A stretch of DNA of 43,894 nucleotides, from the NCBI GenBank assembly GCA_019119935.1, contig DWWA01000024.1, positions 1 to 43,894 of the forward strand, written 5' to 3'. The stretch comes from Candidatus Ruthenibacterium merdavium. Its GTDB lineage: Bacteria; Bacillota; Clostridia; Oscillospirales; Ruminococcaceae. Below, one piece after another: positions 43,247 through 43,894 of this stretch. Numbering within the stretch: the stretch's first letter is position 1; each line of letters opens with the position of its first letter. A program made the position numbers and the translations under genes. Under the pieces are notes generated by a model. The model was not told the DNA's origin and ran no database searches. It saw only the letters and a program-made list of their open reading frames with translations.

Positions 43247-43286
43247 AGAGTCTGCAAACCAGTATAAACACTGGGTTTGCGGCTCT
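43247..43286 (+). terminator. Imperfect hairpin after guaA
   Basis: GCAAACC (43254-43260) pairs with GGTTTGC (43274-43280), extended outward by AGAG/CTCT and inward by AGT/ACT with small bulges. A strong T-run is missing, so it is a possible terminator or a recombination-type structure. Confidence 0.4.
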
Positions 43287-43299
43287 TGAAAATCCCCCT

Positions 43300-43318
43300 T
43301 GATAGCAGATTGATAGCA
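43300..43318. repeat. 8-bp direct repeat TGATAGCA x2
   Basis: TGATAGCA occurs at 43300-43307 and again at 43311-43318, an 11-base period close to one helical turn. It lies 70 bases after the guaA stop in non-coding DNA. Such spaced repeats can be protein-binding sites (for example recombinase arms), but nothing more specific is visible. Confidence 0.4.
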
Positions 43319-43363
43319 TTTTCCAAATCCCGATTTATTCTCGAATGATCGGGCTGCTTACAT

Positions 43364-43487
43364 TATTTTGCTCTGTTATGTTCAAGCAGCTTCTTTACTA
43401 CCATTCTCGTTGTATTTTCACCTCTGCCAGCATTACTTGAATTTCGGGCAAAAGTTTCTATACATGCGTGTAATTCCGTTTACTCAC
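43364..43487 (-). pseudogene. Possible decayed helix-turn-helix/transposase OrfA-like fragment
   Basis: On the minus strand from 43487, the sequence reads GTG-start SKRNYTHV, then a TAG stop, then KLLPEIQVMLAE. After a one-base frame shift it continues GENTTRMVVKKLLEHNRAK and a TAA. These pieces resemble the start and end of short HTH proteins associated with transposases, with the middle deleted. The match is from memory and short, so this is a lead, not a firm call. The stretch carries no intact gene on either strand. Confidence 0.3.
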
Positions 43488-43493
43488 AGCAAT

Positions 43494-43529
43494 CCCCCTG
43501 ATGTAGTTCTATTTTCCTACATCAGGGGG
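43494..43529 (+). terminator. Strong hairpin in the post-guaA region
   Basis: A perfect 13-bp stem (43494-43506 with 43517-43529) has a 10-base loop and is followed by ACTTTGTTTATT, a weak T-rich tail. It may terminate transcription coming from guaA, or protect the downstream ORF from it. Confidence 0.6.
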
Positions 43530-43569
43530 ACTTTGTTTATTGACCGTTCTTACTGGATCAGTTGCAACG

Positions 43570-43894
43570 GTGTACAAAGGGAACATTATAAAGGACAAAA
43601 AATATGAAGCGCATGATCAGTTATCTTTATTTGTGGAATTGATCGAACTTGCGCTTAATGAAAATGAATGTAATCTTGTGAAAACTAATTGTAGAGGAGC
43701 GATCGTTTCGAAAGCGGATAAAAAGGAATTGGAGAGATGGAAAGCGTTTTTAATAGAGAATCAAGTACACTTGGCATTAGAGGAGGAATTTGGTGTAAAG
43801 GATGGACGTTTGTATGGAAAAAAACTGTTCACAAATGCTTCCTTAGATTATAATTTTGATAAAATAAATAAAAGCGATTATGAAAAAATGTTAG
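43570..43894 (+). CDS. Unrecognised partial protein, runs off the window end
   Basis: An open frame extends from the TAG at 43504 to the end of the window without a stop. The best start is GTG 43570 (product VYKGNIIKDKKYEAHDQ...), with TTG 43540 as an alternative; neither has a clear ribosome binding site, so even the start is uncertain. At least 108 residues are encoded, rich in Lys, Glu, Asn and Leu (for example LFVELIELALNENE and KKELERWKAFLIEN), probably alpha-helical. I recognise no family. Codon use is clearly more AT-rich than the rest of the window, which suggests accessory or transferred DNA. Confidence 0.5.
   Translation, partial: MYKGNIIKDKKYEAHDQLSLFVELIELALNENECNLVKTNCRGAIVSKADKKELERWKAFLIENQVHLALEEEFGVKDGRLYGKKLFTNASLDYNFDKINKSDYEKML

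Noticed and set aside
41920-43326. A 468-codon open frame on the minus strand opposite guaA
   Set aside because: guaA on the plus strand is unmistakable; the antisense frame has no family motifs and exists because of codon bias in guaA.
43368-43607. A 79-codon plus-strand frame after guaA
   Set aside because: It crosses the strong hairpin at 43494-43529 and has no ribosome binding site or recognisable sequence.

Overview
The window looks like chromosomal DNA of an anaerobic, moderate-GC Firmicute, most likely a gut Clostridia member (an Oscillospiraceae/Ruminococcaceae-type genome is my best guess). The signs are strong AGGAGG ribosome binding sites with frequent TTG/GTG starts, three classical Firmicutes-style riboswitches (FMN, SAM-I, cobalamin), an ECF-type riboflavin transporter, the oxygen-independent cobalamin pathway, and an IS200-type transposase. 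The taxonomic placement is inference; the gene calls rest on motifs read in the sequence.

Region 1 (1-2142): the left end of a decayed IS200/IS605 element whose tnpA has an in-frame stop, with its RBS-sequestering hairpin; a DUF3737 right-handed beta-helix-like protein; and a tRNA-Leu(UAA) with its own terminator on the minus strand. Region 2 (2268-6155): a methyl-transfer operon of metF, a free-standing MetH reactivation-domain protein and a MetH that lacks that domain. Region 3 (6291-11534): a cytosolic type I sulfatase and a two-gene heterodimeric ABC exporter with textbook asymmetric nucleotide-binding sites. Region 4 (11555-18398): a LacI-type regulator divergent from glgP-malQ-alpha-glucosidase, an alpha-glucan breakdown operon. 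Region 5 (18438-20705): an FMN riboswitch with ribU, followed at once by a SAM-I riboswitch with metK; the metK -35 box contains the ribU stop codon. Region 6 (20746-23906): an Orn/Lys/Arg decarboxylase-family enzyme, an OmpR-like regulator with a degenerate receiver, and a membrane-anchored cell-wall amidase.

Region 7 (about 23923-41541) dominates the window. A cobalamin riboswitch with a strong terminator precedes about 20 same-strand, mostly overlapping genes: cbiK, cbiD, cbiL, cbiF, cbiG, cbiH, cbiJ, cbiET (fusion), cbiA, cobT, cobU, cobS, a miniature CobU-like gene, cobC, cbiB, cobD, cbiP, cobA/btuR, cbiC and a GNAT-like acyltransferase. It covers the anaerobic corrin ring pathway from sirohydrochlorin plus nucleotide-loop assembly. 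Uroporphyrinogen methylation/sirohydrochlorin synthesis and cobalt uptake must be encoded elsewhere.

Region 8 (41614-43894): guaA with a good promoter, followed by a gene-poor, AT-rich stretch with repeats, a possible decayed HTH gene and an unrecognised ORF running off the edge. This resembles the start of an accessory island downstream of guaA.

Functionally, the B12 operon supplies the cofactor for the B12-dependent MetH, MetF supplies its methyl-folate, and MetK turns the methionine into SAM, which the many Cbi methyltransferases consume. I did not find an obviously new large system. The best leads are the miniature CobU paralogue with a degenerate P-loop, the degenerate-receiver regulator beside an amidase, the acyltransferase at the end of the B12 operon, and the junction downstream of guaA.
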